DNA from: Trueperaceae bacterium
GTDB lineage: Bacteria; Deinococcota; Deinococci; Deinococcales; Trueperaceae
Length of the DNA stretch: 64,000 nt
Direction of reading: 5' to 3'
Assembly (NCBI GenBank): GCA_023954415.1
Contig: JAMLIB010000001.1
Coordinates: 142,001 to 206,000 of the forward strand
Shown here piece by piece: positions 33,557 through 41,434 of this stretch. Every line of letters starts with the position of its first letter. Position 1 is the stretch's first letter. The translations under genes were made by a program, and so were the position numbers. The notes beneath the pieces were generated by a model. It made no database searches and was not told the DNA's origin. It worked only from the letters and a program-made list of their open reading frames with translations.

Positions 33557-33645
33557 AGCCGTTCGTGCGCCCTTGGGCGCACCCCAGCGAACAGGTGCGG
33601 AGCCCGGTTTCTGGCAAGCCGTTCGCGCGCCCGTGGGCGCGTCCC
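33557..33645 (+). repeat. Two copies of a 29-bp hairpin repeat at 60-bp spacing
   Basis: AGCCGTTCGTGCGCCC begins copy 1 (33557-33585) and AGCCGTTCGCGCGCCC copy 2 (33617-33645). Each contains a hairpin: GTGCGCCC-TT-GGGCGCAC in copy 1, GCGCGCCC-GT-GGGCGCGT in copy 2. A T:A pair in one is a C:G pair in the other, so the structure is kept while the sequence changes. Confidence 0.6.
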
Positions 33646-33652
33646 TTGCAGG

Positions 33653-33658
33653 TAACCT
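33653..33658 (+). promoter_or_regulatory. -10 element (TAACCT) of the LOG-family gene
   Basis: Six nt before ATG 33665. Confidence 0.55.
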
Positions 33659-33664
33659 AGGCGG

Positions 33665-34351
33665 ATGAACGGTATCGAGAAGCAGTACGTCATCGACGCC
33701 CTCGCGGAGGACTCGTGGCGCATGTTCAGGATCATGGGCGAGTTCGTCCAGGGGTTCGAGGAGATGGCCGACGTGGGGAAGGCCGTCACGGTCTTCGGCT
33801 CGGCCCGCCTCAAGGAGGGCACCGAGATCTACGCCAAGGCCCAGCAGCTCGGCGGCGCGCTCGTGCGCGAGGGGTACACGGTCCTGACGGGCGGCGGGCC
33901 GGGCATCATGGAGGCGGCCAACCGCGGCGCGATGGAGTCCGGCGGGCGCAGCATGGGCCTGAACATCGACCTGCCGCACGAGCAGTCACCGAACCCGTAC
34001 CAGACGGACACGCTGCAGTTCAAGTACTTCTTCGTGCGCAAGGTCATGCTCGTGAAGTACTCGACGGCTTTCGTGGTGTTCCCCGGCGGCTTCGGCACCA
34101 TCGACGAGCTGTTCGAGGCCCTGACGCTCATCCAGACCCGCAAGATCAAGCCGTTCCCCGTCTACCTGGTCGGCGTGGAGTTCTGGCGCGGGCTGCTGCA
34201 GTGGCTACAGGGCACGCTGCAGCGCGCCGGCACGATATCCGAAGGCGACTTGCACCTCTTCAAGGTCGTCGACGACGTGAGCACCATCCCGGCCGAGATC
34301 GAGGCCTACTACCGCAACTCGACGCAGGCCGGCTTCAACCTCCCCTGGTAG
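33665..34351 (+). CDS. LOG-family protein (nucleotide 5'-monophosphate phosphoribohydrolase-like)
   Basis: The 228-residue Rossmann-fold protein carries both LOG signatures, GGGPGIMEAANRGA and PGGFGTIDELFE, with the active-site Arg/Glu set expected in them. Family members hydrolyse cytokinin ribotides or other nucleoside monophosphates; TIGR00730-type bacterial proteins are mostly general nucleotidases. The first 35 residues (EKQYVIDALAEDSWRMFRIMGEFVQGFEEM) match the longer bacterial type. The leaderless ATG follows TAACCT. It converges with the M23 peptidase gene. Confidence 0.9.
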   Translation: MNGIEKQYVIDALAEDSWRMFRIMGEFVQGFEEMADVGKAVTVFGSARLKEGTEIYAKAQQLGGALVREGYTVLTGGGPGIMEAANRGAMESGGRSMGLNIDLPHEQSPNPYQTDTLQFKYFFVRKVMLVKYSTAFVVFPGGFGTIDELFEALTLIQTRKIKPFPVYLVGVEFWRGLLQWLQGTLQRAGTISEGDLHLFKVVDDVSTIPAEIEAYYRNSTQAGFNLPW

Positions 34352-34364
34352 GCCGCCCTGGGGG

Positions 34365-35456
34365 TCAGTCGTGGAACGGGGGCAGCGCCGCGACGCCGAA
34401 GACTTGCGCCGCCAGGCTCCAGATCTCCTCCGGCTCCAAGGCCGAGCCGAGGAACGTCGTGTCGCCGCGCCACACCTCGACGTGCGGGTGCGGGTCGTCC
34501 TGCGTGCCCTGGGCGGCCTCGGCCGTGCCGGAGTTACCGGTCGTGGCGATGACGTCGCCTTGCCGTACGACGCTGCCGACGGCAACGCCTTCCGCCACGG
34601 CCGCGAGGTGCGCGTAGCGCGTCACGAAGCCGCCGGCGTGGCGGATCCAGACCTGCCGCCCGCGCAGGCGGTCGAGGACTTCGGGCGGAGTGTCGAGGCC
34701 GCGTAACGCCTCCGTGATCAGGGCGTCGTACTCCGCCTGGCTGTTCTCGACGTAGCCCTTGTCCGCTCGGATGACGACGCCATCGGCCACCGCCACGATG
34801 GGCGTGCCGTAGCCGATGTTCACGCTCACCGTGCCGTTGTAGAAATCGAACCCCTCGTGATAGCCGTTGCGGTAGGCGCGCAGGGCGCCGGGCAGGTGGC
34901 TGCGGCGCGAGCTGATGGTCGCATGCTCGACGGGCACGACGTAACCGCTCGGCCAGCCGCGCACGAACGGGCGCGTGCCGAGCTCCTGGAGCCTCGGGAA
35001 GACCCCGGAGGTGCGCACGGCTGCGTTCTGGCGCGCCAGGTCGGAGGCGTTGCGGCCTTCCGTGTCGCGCAGCGTCGGGTCGGCGCCGGCGTTCATCAGG
35101 TGGATGACCTGGGCGGGCGTGCCCGCCGCGGCCGCGAGCATGAGGGCGCTGGAGCCGTTCTCCGTCACGTCGTCGAGCGCCGCGCCGGCGGCGAGGAGCG
35201 CGTCGAGGACGGCCGTCGGGGCGTTCTCGCGCACGGCGACCATGAGCGCCGTGTAGCCGCTGAGGTCGCGGGCGTGCACGTCGGCGCCCCCTTCCAGCGC
35301 GGCGGTGACGGCGCCGGGGTCTGGCGACGCGATGGCGGCGAACAGGTCGGGCTTCGCCGGCTCGCGCGTGCGGCCCTTGAACGGCGGCAGGCCAAGGGCC
35401 CAGAGGCCGCCCGCCACCAGCAACAGGACCACGAGCAGTGCAACGGCGATCCGCAT
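34365..35456 (-). CDS. Membrane-anchored ankyrin-repeat protein with M23 (LytM) peptidase domain
   Basis: The 363-residue protein has an N-terminal hydrophobic signal or anchor (about 1-20) and three ankyrin-like repeats (about 40-145, for example GADVHARDLSGYTALMVAV and GADPTLRDTEGRNASDLA). An M23 peptidase domain follows (about 170-355) with YHEGFDFY (His and Asp zinc ligands), RYAHL and HPHVEVW. M23 enzymes cut peptidoglycan cross-bridges outside the membrane. Ankyrin repeats on the same chain are unusual and may recruit a partner. ATG 35456 is 7 nt behind TAGCAT, leaderless. Confidence 0.85.
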   Translation of the reverse strand: MRIAVALLVVLLLVAGGLWALGLPPFKGRTREPAKPDLFAAIASPDPGAVTAALEGGADVHARDLSGYTALMVAVRENAPTAVLDALLAAGAALDDVTENGSSALMLAAAAGTPAQVIHLMNAGADPTLRDTEGRNASDLARQNAAVRTSGVFPRLQELGTRPFVRGWPSGYVVPVEHATISSRRSHLPGALRAYRNGYHEGFDFYNGTVSVNIGYGTPIVAVADGVVIRADKGYVENSQAEYDALITEALRGLDTPPEVLDRLRGRQVWIRHAGGFVTRYAHLAAVAEGVAVGSVVRQGDVIATTGNSGTAEAAQGTQDDPHPHVEVWRGDTTFLGSALEPEEIWSLAAQVFGVAALPPFHD

Positions 35457-35463
35457 GCCCGCC

Positions 35464-35469
35464 ATGCTA
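35464..35469 (-). promoter_or_regulatory. -10 element (TAGCAT) of the ankyrin-M23 gene
   Basis: Seven nt before ATG 35456 on the minus strand; it overlaps an alternative in-frame ATG at 35465 and so argues against that one. Confidence 0.55.
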
Positions 35470-35501
35470 CCGCGGCCTGCTGCAGGGTTGCCCGCTGCGG
35501 T

Positions 35502-35507
35502 TATCCT
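35502..35507 (+). promoter_or_regulatory. -10 element (TATCCT) of the MATE gene
   Basis: Seven nt before GTG 35515; an in-frame GTG at 35509 is too close to be transcribed. Confidence 0.55.
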
Positions 35508-35514
35508 GGTGGGC

Positions 35515-36870
35515 GTGGTCGCCACGCGCAGAAGCGAGTTCTTCGGCCTACTGCGCCTGGCGGCGCCGCTGGTGCTTGCGCAGCTGGCCCAGAACGGCCT
35601 CGGCTTCGTCGACACCCTGATGGTCGGTCGCCTCGGCGCGGGCGCCCTCGCGGCCATGGCGCTCGGCGGCAGTTTCTACTTCACTACCGGGATCGTCATG
35701 TCCTCGGTGCTGTTCGCCGTCGGCCCGACGGTGGCGCAGGCGCTCGGGGGAGGGAGGCGCTCGGAGGCCGGCCACGCCGCCTCGCAGGCCTTATGGCTCG
35801 CCCTCGTGCTGGCCATCCCCGGCATCGCCGTCTTCTACGCGGTCGGGCCCGTCCTGCTGCGCCTCGGCCTCGAGGAGGAGACCGCGCGTCTGGCCGGGGG
35901 TTATCTCAGGGCGATCTCGTTCGGCTTCCCGTTCTACTTGGGCTTCACGGCGCTCCGAGGCTTCCTGGAGGGCCATGGCGACGCGCGGCCCATCATGTAC
36001 ATCGCGTTCTTCGGCGTCGCTCTCAACGTCGTGCTCTGCGAGGTGCTGATCTTCGGCCACCTGGGCTTCCCCGCGCTCGGCGTCGTCGGCACCGGCTTCG
36101 CGACGGCCGGGGTTTACACGATCATGTTCCTGCTGGCCGCGGCGCTCGTCGCCCTGCGCTACCCGCAGCAGCGCGTCCTGGCCGGCATGGCCCAGTTGCG
36201 CCTGCGCGTGATGGGCGAGCTCGTCAAGATCGGCTGGCCGATCGCCTTCACCACCGGTATGGAGGTGGGCCTCTTCAGCCTCTCCGGCCTGCTCATCGCC
36301 CGCTTCGGCGACTCCGTCCTCGCCGCGCACCAGGTGGCCATGCAGTCCGCCTCGATGACGTTCATGGTGCCTCTCGGCATGGCCATAGCCACCAGCGTGA
36401 TCGTCGGGCAGGCGGCCGGCGCGGGCGACATGGCCAAGGTCAGGCGGACGGGGTTCATGGGCATCGGCGTCGCGGTCGGGTTCATGGCGTGCTCCGCCAC
36501 GCTCTTCCTCGTGGCGCCGCGCTTCGTGATCGGCCTCTACACGGACGTGAACGCTCCGGCGAACGCCGCCATGGTCGTGGCGGCCGTCGGTTTCTTGAGC
36601 ATCGCCGCCCTCTTCCAACTCTTCGACGGCGTGCAGGTCACGGCCATCGGCGCCCTGCGAGGCTTGAAGGACACGCGCGTGCCCATGCTCCTGACGCTCG
36701 TCTCCTACTGGATCGTGGCCATGCCCGTCGGGCTGCTCCTGGCCTTCGGTCTCGGGGTCGGCGCCAAGGGGCTCTGGTACGGCATGGTGGCCGGCCTGGC
36801 GACGGCCGCCGCGCTGATGAGCGCGCGCTTCGCCAGGCTGTCGCGAACGCGCGGGCCCGGAACTGGGTAG
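35515..36870 (+). CDS. MATE-family efflux transporter
   Basis: The 451-residue protein has 12 helices in two halves, with LRLAAPLVLAQLAQNGLGFVDTLMVGRLGAGALAAMALG at the start of half 1 and LVKIGWPIAFTTGMEVGLFSLSGLLIARFG in half 2, the usual MATE repeats. It should export cationic or other drugs with Na+ or H+. GTG 35515 is set by TATCCT. The last codon and stop overlap the -10 of the small membrane-protein gene that follows after 20 nt. Confidence 0.93.
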   Translation: MVATRRSEFFGLLRLAAPLVLAQLAQNGLGFVDTLMVGRLGAGALAAMALGGSFYFTTGIVMSSVLFAVGPTVAQALGGGRRSEAGHAASQALWLALVLAIPGIAVFYAVGPVLLRLGLEEETARLAGGYLRAISFGFPFYLGFTALRGFLEGHGDARPIMYIAFFGVALNVVLCEVLIFGHLGFPALGVVGTGFATAGVYTIMFLLAAALVALRYPQQRVLAGMAQLRLRVMGELVKIGWPIAFTTGMEVGLFSLSGLLIARFGDSVLAAHQVAMQSASMTFMVPLGMAIATSVIVGQAAGAGDMAKVRRTGFMGIGVAVGFMACSATLFLVAPRFVIGLYTDVNAPANAAMVVAAVGFLSIAALFQLFDGVQVTAIGALRGLKDTRVPMLLTLVSYWIVAMPVGLLLAFGLGVGAKGLWYGMVAGLATAAALMSARFARLSRTRGPGTG

Positions 36871-36885
36871 ACTCCCTGTCGGAGG
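36868..36885 (+). promoter_or_regulatory. Promoter -10 (TAGACT) and SD (GGAGG) of the 42-residue protein gene
   Basis: TAGACT (36868-36873) uses the MATE stop codon as its first three bases. GGAGG (36881-36885) is 5 nt before ATG 36891. A very short leader of about 10 nt is implied. Confidence 0.55.
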
Positions 36886-36890
36886 TAGAG

Positions 36891-37019
36891 ATGAGCGAGT
36901 TCTTGGTTATTGCCCGCAACGCGATCATCATCATGATCGCCATCGGGCTGTTCTCGTCCTTCTTCGTCGTGACCAGCGTGTGGGTCTCGCGCAACACGGT
37001 CGAGCCTGAGAAGCACTAG
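36891..37019 (+). CDS. 42-residue single-pass membrane protein
   Basis: ATG 36891, behind GGAGG at 5 nt, opens a 42-codon frame. The peptide begins MSEFLVIARN, has one strongly hydrophobic helix (about 11-31, AIIIMIAIGLFSSFFVVTSV) and ends in a charged tail NTVEPEKH. Promoter and SD make it a credible real gene of a size often missed. It could be a free small membrane protein or a modulator of the MATE transporter upstream; there is no direct evidence for either. Confidence 0.7.
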   Translation: MSEFLVIARNAIIIMIAIGLFSSFFVVTSVWVSRNTVEPEKH

Positions 37020-37061
37020 CCTCGGCGCCCGCACTCCAGCCAAGCGTGCGCGCGGGCGCGC

Positions 37062-37592
37062 GTGATCGCCCCGTTGCGGCGCTACCTCGACGCGCCGACG
37101 CTCGACGAGCTCGCCGCCGCCGCCGTGCTGCGCCCGGCGTTCGTCGTCGGGTTCATGGCGCAGGTGGTCCTCGCGTTCCTCGTCGCCATCGTCGTGCGGT
37201 TGTTGACCTCCGGCGTCGCCGTCCACCAGAGCTCCGTCCTCATGTGGGTCCTCGTAGGCTTCGCGATCCTCGAGACCGTGTTCGCGGCCTTCGCCGGCCT
37301 GCGCCTCACCTCGGTCAGGGGTAGGCGGCCGGCGCTCACGGCGACGCTCGTGCTGGCCACCCTGTACGGCTCCGTCACCTGGTTCCTCGCGCTTGCCTTC
37401 GCCACCGAGCAGCGCGGGGTGGGCCTGTACGCGCTCCTGCTGCTCGTCGGCGTGGCGTACGCGCTTGGCTTCCTGACCACGGGCACGCTGGCCAAGGCGG
37501 CGGTGAAGGCCCCGGCCCTGGCGCCGGACGCCCCCGGCAACGACGCCCTCGCGCCGGACGGCTCCGGGCACGACGTCACCGCGGAGAGCTGA
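37062..37592 (+). CDS. Four-helix membrane protein of unknown function
   Basis: The 176-residue product has four hydrophobic segments (about 27-50, 58-80, 87-110, 119-145) and an Ala/Pro/Asp-rich tail that repeats ALAPD (PALAPDAPGND then ALAPDGSGHD). No family is recognised. The GTG start at 37062 lies 42 nt after the small membrane-protein gene, so the two may share a transcript. It is convergent with mreB, with 3 bp between the stops. Function unknown. Confidence 0.65.
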   Translation: MIAPLRRYLDAPTLDELAAAAVLRPAFVVGFMAQVVLAFLVAIVVRLLTSGVAVHQSSVLMWVLVGFAILETVFAAFAGLRLTSVRGRRPALTATLVLATLYGSVTWFLALAFATEQRGVGLYALLLLVGVAYALGFLTTGTLAKAAVKAPALAPDAPGNDALAPDGSGHDVTAES

Positions 37593-37595
37593 CCC

Positions 37596-38603
37596 TCAGC
37601 GCGTCCGCTCGAAGTGCGCGTCCTTGAGCACGTGCACCATGTCGAGCGCTTGCGCCGTGCCGAGCACCACGCAGTCCGCGGCGTTGGCCGCGACGCCGAC
37701 CGGGATGGACGTGATGCTGGACAGGTAGTCGTCGAGGTGCCGCAGCAGCGCCCCACCGCCGGTGAGGACGATCCCGCGCTCGATCACGTCCGAGACGAGC
37801 TCGGGCGGCGCTTGCTCGAGGACCTTGCGCATGCCGTCCGCGATGCGCTCGAGCGACGACTTGAGCGCCGCCACGACATCCTCGGTGGTGACGGTGACGC
37901 TCTTCGGCATGCCGTCGATGAGGTCGCGGCCGCGCACCTCCATGCTCTGCCTGTCGCTCTCCGTGATTATCTTCGCCGCGCCGATCGTGCGCTTGATCTC
38001 CTCGGCCGTGCGGTCGCCGATGAGCAGGTTGTACTTGGCCCTCACATAGACCATGATGTCGCGGTCGAACGTGTTGCCCGCGATGCGCAGGCTCTGCGAG
38101 ACGACGATCCCGCCGAGGCTGATGATGGCCAGGTCGGTGGTGCCGCCGCCGATGTCTATCACCATCGAGCCGATGGGCTCGGCGATGGCGATGCCGGCTC
38201 CGATGGCGCCGGCCACGGGCTCCTCGATGAGGAACGCCTTGCGCGCCCCGACCTCGTGGACGGCCTGGACCACCGCCCGCCGCTCGACGTCCGTGATGCC
38301 GGACGGGATGCACACCATGATGTTCGGGCGCAGGAAGCGCGCCGGTCCGGTGAGGACCTTCCGGATGAACGCCTGCAGCATCTTCTCCGTGAGGGTGTAG
38401 TCGGCGATCACGCCGTCGGCCATCGGCCTGACGGCCGTGATGTTCCCCGGGGTGCGGCCGAGCATCCGGTAAGCTTCCTGCCCGACGGCCTTCACCTCCG
38501 TCGTGCCCTTCACTACGGCGATCACCGCCGGCTCGCGCAGGAGCACGCCCTTGCCCTTGACGTGAATGCGTACGTTCGTGGTGCCGAGGTCGACCCCGAT
38601 CAT
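37596..38603 (-). CDS. mreB: MreB/Mbl-type rod-shape actin
   Basis: The 335-residue actin-like ATPase has phosphate-1 IGVDLGTTNVRI, phosphate-2 IDIGGGTTDLAII, and adenosine motif IVLTGGGALL. MreB filaments direct the elongation machinery of the cell wall on the inner membrane face. The length matches MreB. It stands alone: no mreC or mreD is adjacent, which suggests an Mbl-like paralogue. ATG 38603 is 6 nt after TAGCGT, leaderless; divergent from the quinone oxidoreductase gene. Confidence 0.93.
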   Translation of the reverse strand: MIGVDLGTTNVRIHVKGKGVLLREPAVIAVVKGTTEVKAVGQEAYRMLGRTPGNITAVRPMADGVIADYTLTEKMLQAFIRKVLTGPARFLRPNIMVCIPSGITDVERRAVVQAVHEVGARKAFLIEEPVAGAIGAGIAIAEPIGSMVIDIGGGTTDLAIISLGGIVVSQSLRIAGNTFDRDIMVYVRAKYNLLIGDRTAEEIKRTIGAAKIITESDRQSMEVRGRDLIDGMPKSVTVTTEDVVAALKSSLERIADGMRKVLEQAPPELVSDVIERGIVLTGGGALLRHLDDYLSSITSIPVGVAANAADCVVLGTAQALDMVHVLKDAHFERTR

Positions 38604-38609
38604 GGGCCC

Positions 38610-38615
38610 ACGCTA
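38610..38615 (-). promoter_or_regulatory. -10 element (TAGCGT) of mreB
   Basis: Six nt before ATG 38603 on the minus strand. Confidence 0.55.
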
Positions 38616-38647
38616 CCAGGTAGCCCGAGGCCCGTGGCCGAGTCGGC

Positions 38648-38653
38648 TAGCAT
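38648..38653 (+). promoter_or_regulatory. -10 element (TAGCAT) of the quinone oxidoreductase gene
   Basis: Six nt before GTG 38660. Confidence 0.55.
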
Positions 38654-38659
38654 GGCGCT

Positions 38660-39712
38660 GTGAGTGAGGGCTCGTACGCAGGCACTATGGCGGCGCTCGT
38701 CCCGGGTGCCGGCGGCAGGCTCGTGGTCGCCGACGTGGCGCGCCCCGTACCCGGTCCCGGGGAGGTCCTCGTGCGCGTGCGGTGCGCCGGCGTCAACCGC
38801 GCCGACCTCGCCCAGCGCGCCGGCATGTACCCGCCGCCGCCCGGGGTCACGGACGTACTGGGCCTGGAGGTCTCGGGCGAGATCGCCGAGCTTGGCCCGG
38901 GACTGAGCTGGGGCGAGGCGGCGGACGCCGAGGGGGCGAGCGCCGCAGGGGCCGCCGGAGCCGTCGTCCTGCTGCCCGGCGAGCGGGTGTGCGCCTTGCT
39001 GCCCGGCGGCGGCTACGCCGAGTACGCCGTCGTCCCCGCGGCGCTCCTCATGCCCGTACCGGCCGGCTGGAGCCTCGTGGAGGCCGCGGCGTGGCCCGAG
39101 GCGGCGTTCACGGCGTTCCTCAACCTGTTCATGGAGGCACGCCTGCGCCCCGGCGAGCGCCTGCTCGTTCACGGCGGTGCGAGCGGCGTCGGCACGATGG
39201 CCATCGCCATGGCCACGGCGGCGGGCGCGTCCGTGCTCGCCACGGCCGGCGGGCCGGAGAAGACGAGCCTCTGCTTGCAGCTCGGAGCCGAGGTGGCCGT
39301 CGACAGGCACGAGGAGTCGTTCGCCGCCGTCATCGCCGCCTGCGTTCCCCCGGGGGTCGACGTCGTGCTCGACATCGTTGGGCGCGCGTACTTCGCCGAC
39401 AACCTCGAGGTGTTGAGGCCGGGAGGGCGGCTGGTCGTGATCTCGACCCTCGGCGGCGCCGAGGTGGAGCTGGACCTGCGGCGGCTCATGGCCAAGCGCC
39501 TGCACGTGATCGGCTCGACGCTGCGGGGCCGTCCGGTGGCCGAGAAGGTCGAGGTGAAGCGCGCGCTCTGGAACAGGTTCGGGCCGCAGCTGGCCGCCCG
39601 CGGTCTGAGGCCGGTGCTCGACCAGGTCCACCCGTGGCGTGACGCGGATGTGGCGCACGAGCGGATGCGGGCGAACCGCAACGCGGGCAAGCTCGTCCTG
39701 GAGCTCGAGTAG
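38660..39712 (+). CDS. NAD(P)H-quinone oxidoreductase (zinc-free MDR, QOR/PIG3 type)
   Basis: The 350-residue medium-chain dehydrogenase/reductase shows the quinone-reductase pattern VNRADLAQRAGMYPPPPGVTD, the NADPH-binding region RLLVHGGASGVGTMAIAMA, and GGRLVVISTLGG. No structural zinc cysteines are seen. It resembles PIG3/TP53I3-like members. An inserted Ala/Gly/Glu stretch (about 88-105) follows EIAELGPGLSWG. The leaderless GTG start is set by TAGCAT. The methyltransferase gene starts directly after it, so both are likely co-transcribed. Confidence 0.9.
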   Translation: MSEGSYAGTMAALVPGAGGRLVVADVARPVPGPGEVLVRVRCAGVNRADLAQRAGMYPPPPGVTDVLGLEVSGEIAELGPGLSWGEAADAEGASAAGAAGAVVLLPGERVCALLPGGGYAEYAVVPAALLMPVPAGWSLVEAAAWPEAAFTAFLNLFMEARLRPGERLLVHGGASGVGTMAIAMATAAGASVLATAGGPEKTSLCLQLGAEVAVDRHEESFAAVIAACVPPGVDVVLDIVGRAYFADNLEVLRPGGRLVVISTLGGAEVELDLRRLMAKRLHVIGSTLRGRPVAEKVEVKRALWNRFGPQLAARGLRPVLDQVHPWRDADVAHERMRANRNAGKLVLELE

Positions 39713-39714
39713 CG

Positions 39715-40509
39715 GTGCCGCGCCTCCGACCTGCGGCGTCGGGCTCGCGAACCGACGCGTCGGGCCCAAGACCGGCCGCGCCGTACACCGACCTCGCGGG
39801 CGTCTACGACCGCCTGATGGCGGACATCGAGTACGACGACTGGGCTGCCTTCATCCTTCGCACCGCCGAGCGCCGTGGGTTCGCAGGCGGCGCGCTCCTC
39901 GACCTCGGTTGCGGCACCGGCAACGCCACGTTGCCCATGTGGGAGCTCGGGTACGAGGTCGAGGGCCTCGACGCCAGTCCCGCGATGCTGGCCGTCGCCC
40001 GCCGGAAGCTGCCCGGCATCGCGTTCCACCACGGCACGTTCGAGGCGTTCTCCCTGCCGCGGCGCTTCCACCTCGTGTACTCCGTGTTCGACGCCCTGAA
40101 CAACCTGCTCGACGAGGCGGCCTTCGCGCGCTGCCTGGCGAGGGTGCGCGAGCACCTGGTGCCCGGCGGGGTCTTCATGTTCGACGTGAACACCCCGACC
40201 GGTCTGCGGGAGCTATGGCAGGGCGGCGTCTCGGAAGGCTGGACGGACGACGTCTACTACCGCTGGACGCACGCCTACGACGAGGCGACGGGGCTCGCCA
40301 CGGTCGAGGCGTACTGCGACACGGGCGCCGAAGCGCCGGCCCAGGGCGCGTTCACGGAAGTGCACCAGGAGCGGGGCTACGCAGCCGCGGACCTCGTGCG
40401 CCTACTCGAGGCGGCCGGCTTCGAGGACGTCGCGGTCATCGAGTACCCGGAGGGCGGGCCGGCTCGTCCGGACGCGGAGCGCGTCTGGGTCGTCGCCGTC
40501 TCGCCCTAG
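39715..40509 (+). CDS. Class I SAM-dependent methyltransferase
   Basis: The 264-residue protein has an N-terminal unstructured stretch and then a methyltransferase fold: YTDLAGVYDRLMADIEYDDW, motif I LLDLGCGTGNATLP, motif II VEGLDASPAML, and FHLVYSVFDALNNLLDE. This is the Methyltransf_25/SmtA-like layout; the substrate is unknown. GTG 39715 follows the oxidoreductase stop by two bases, so translation is probably coupled. It is convergent with the dehydrogenase gene. Confidence 0.85.
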   Translation: MPRLRPAASGSRTDASGPRPAAPYTDLAGVYDRLMADIEYDDWAAFILRTAERRGFAGGALLDLGCGTGNATLPMWELGYEVEGLDASPAMLAVARRKLPGIAFHHGTFEAFSLPRRFHLVYSVFDALNNLLDEAAFARCLARVREHLVPGGVFMFDVNTPTGLRELWQGGVSEGWTDDVYYRWTHAYDEATGLATVEAYCDTGAEAPAQGAFTEVHQERGYAAADLVRLLEAAGFEDVAVIEYPEGGPARPDAERVWVVAVSP

Positions 40510-40512
40510 GCC

Positions 40513-41388
40513 TCAATTCAGTCCGGCCTGCTCGCGCACGACGCGGGCGACGTTCGACATGTCCTCGTCGCCGAAGCCGCGCGCCACCAGGCTCGTCTCC
40601 AGCTGCTCGACGTAGGCGGCCACGGGCATGCTCACGCCCAGCTCGCGCGCCGACGCCAGCGCGATGCCGAGGTCCTTGCGGTGCAGGCGGGTCCTGAACC
40701 CGAGGGGGTAGTCGCCGGCGAGCATGTTCCTGGCCCGGTTCGCGAGCACCCACGAGCCGGCCGCGCCGCCGCCGAGCGCCTTGAGGGCCGCGTCCGTGTC
40801 GATGCCGGCCGCCATCGCCAACGCCATGCCCTCGGCGACGGCAGCGTACGTGCCGGCGATGATGACCTGGTTGACGGCCTTGGCCACCTGCCCGCTGCCG
40901 ACGGGGCCGACGTGCGTGATCGTGCGGCCGAGGTGCTCGAGGGCAGGCAGCACGCGCTCGAGCGCGGCGGCCTCGCCGCCCACCATGATCGACAGCGTGC
41001 CGTTCTTGGCCCCCTCGCTGCCGCCCGAGACGGGGGCGTCGAGCATCTGGACGCCCCGCTGGGCGAGGGCGGCGGCCATGCGCCGCGTGGTGGCCGGGCT
41101 GATGGTGCTCATGTCCACGAGCACGGCGCCCTCCGCCAGCCCCTCGATCGCGCCGTGGTCGCCTATCACGACGGCCTGCACGTCCGGGGTGTCGGACACC
41201 ATCGTGAACACGACGTCGCGCTCCTGGGCACACGCCTTCGGGCTCGCCGCCCGCTTGGCGCCGAGCGCGGCCAGCGGCTCCTCGCGCTCGCGCGTGCGGT
41301 TGTGGACCGTGACCTCGAAGCCCGCCGCCAGGAGCCTGGCGGCCATCGGCGCGCCCATGGTGCCGAGTCCGATGAAGCCGATGCGCAT
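40513..41388 (-). CDS. NAD(P)-dependent 3-hydroxyisobutyrate dehydrogenase-family oxidoreductase
   Basis: The 291-residue protein begins MRIGFIGLGTMGAPMA with the Rossmann GxGxxG, followed by NRTRERE, DAPVSGGSEGAKNGTL (substrate loop), and GSGQVAKAVNQ with the catalytic Lys. This is the beta-hydroxyacid dehydrogenase family (3-hydroxyisobutyrate, tartronate semialdehyde, glyoxylate reductases); the exact substrate is open. GGAGG 8 nt before ATG 41388 decides this start over an upstream TTG. It lies downstream of acuC by 46 bp and may extend that operon. Confidence 0.9.
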   Translation of the reverse strand: MRIGFIGLGTMGAPMAARLLAAGFEVTVHNRTREREEPLAALGAKRAASPKACAQERDVVFTMVSDTPDVQAVVIGDHGAIEGLAEGAVLVDMSTISPATTRRMAAALAQRGVQMLDAPVSGGSEGAKNGTLSIMVGGEAAALERVLPALEHLGRTITHVGPVGSGQVAKAVNQVIIAGTYAAVAEGMALAMAAGIDTDAALKALGGGAAGSWVLANRARNMLAGDYPLGFRTRLHRKDLGIALASARELGVSMPVAAYVEQLETSLVARGFGDEDMSNVARVVREQAGLN

Positions 41389-41434
41389 GTCGTTGTCCTC
41401 CAAAGCCGGCGGCCCCGACGGGCGCTCGCGGCGT

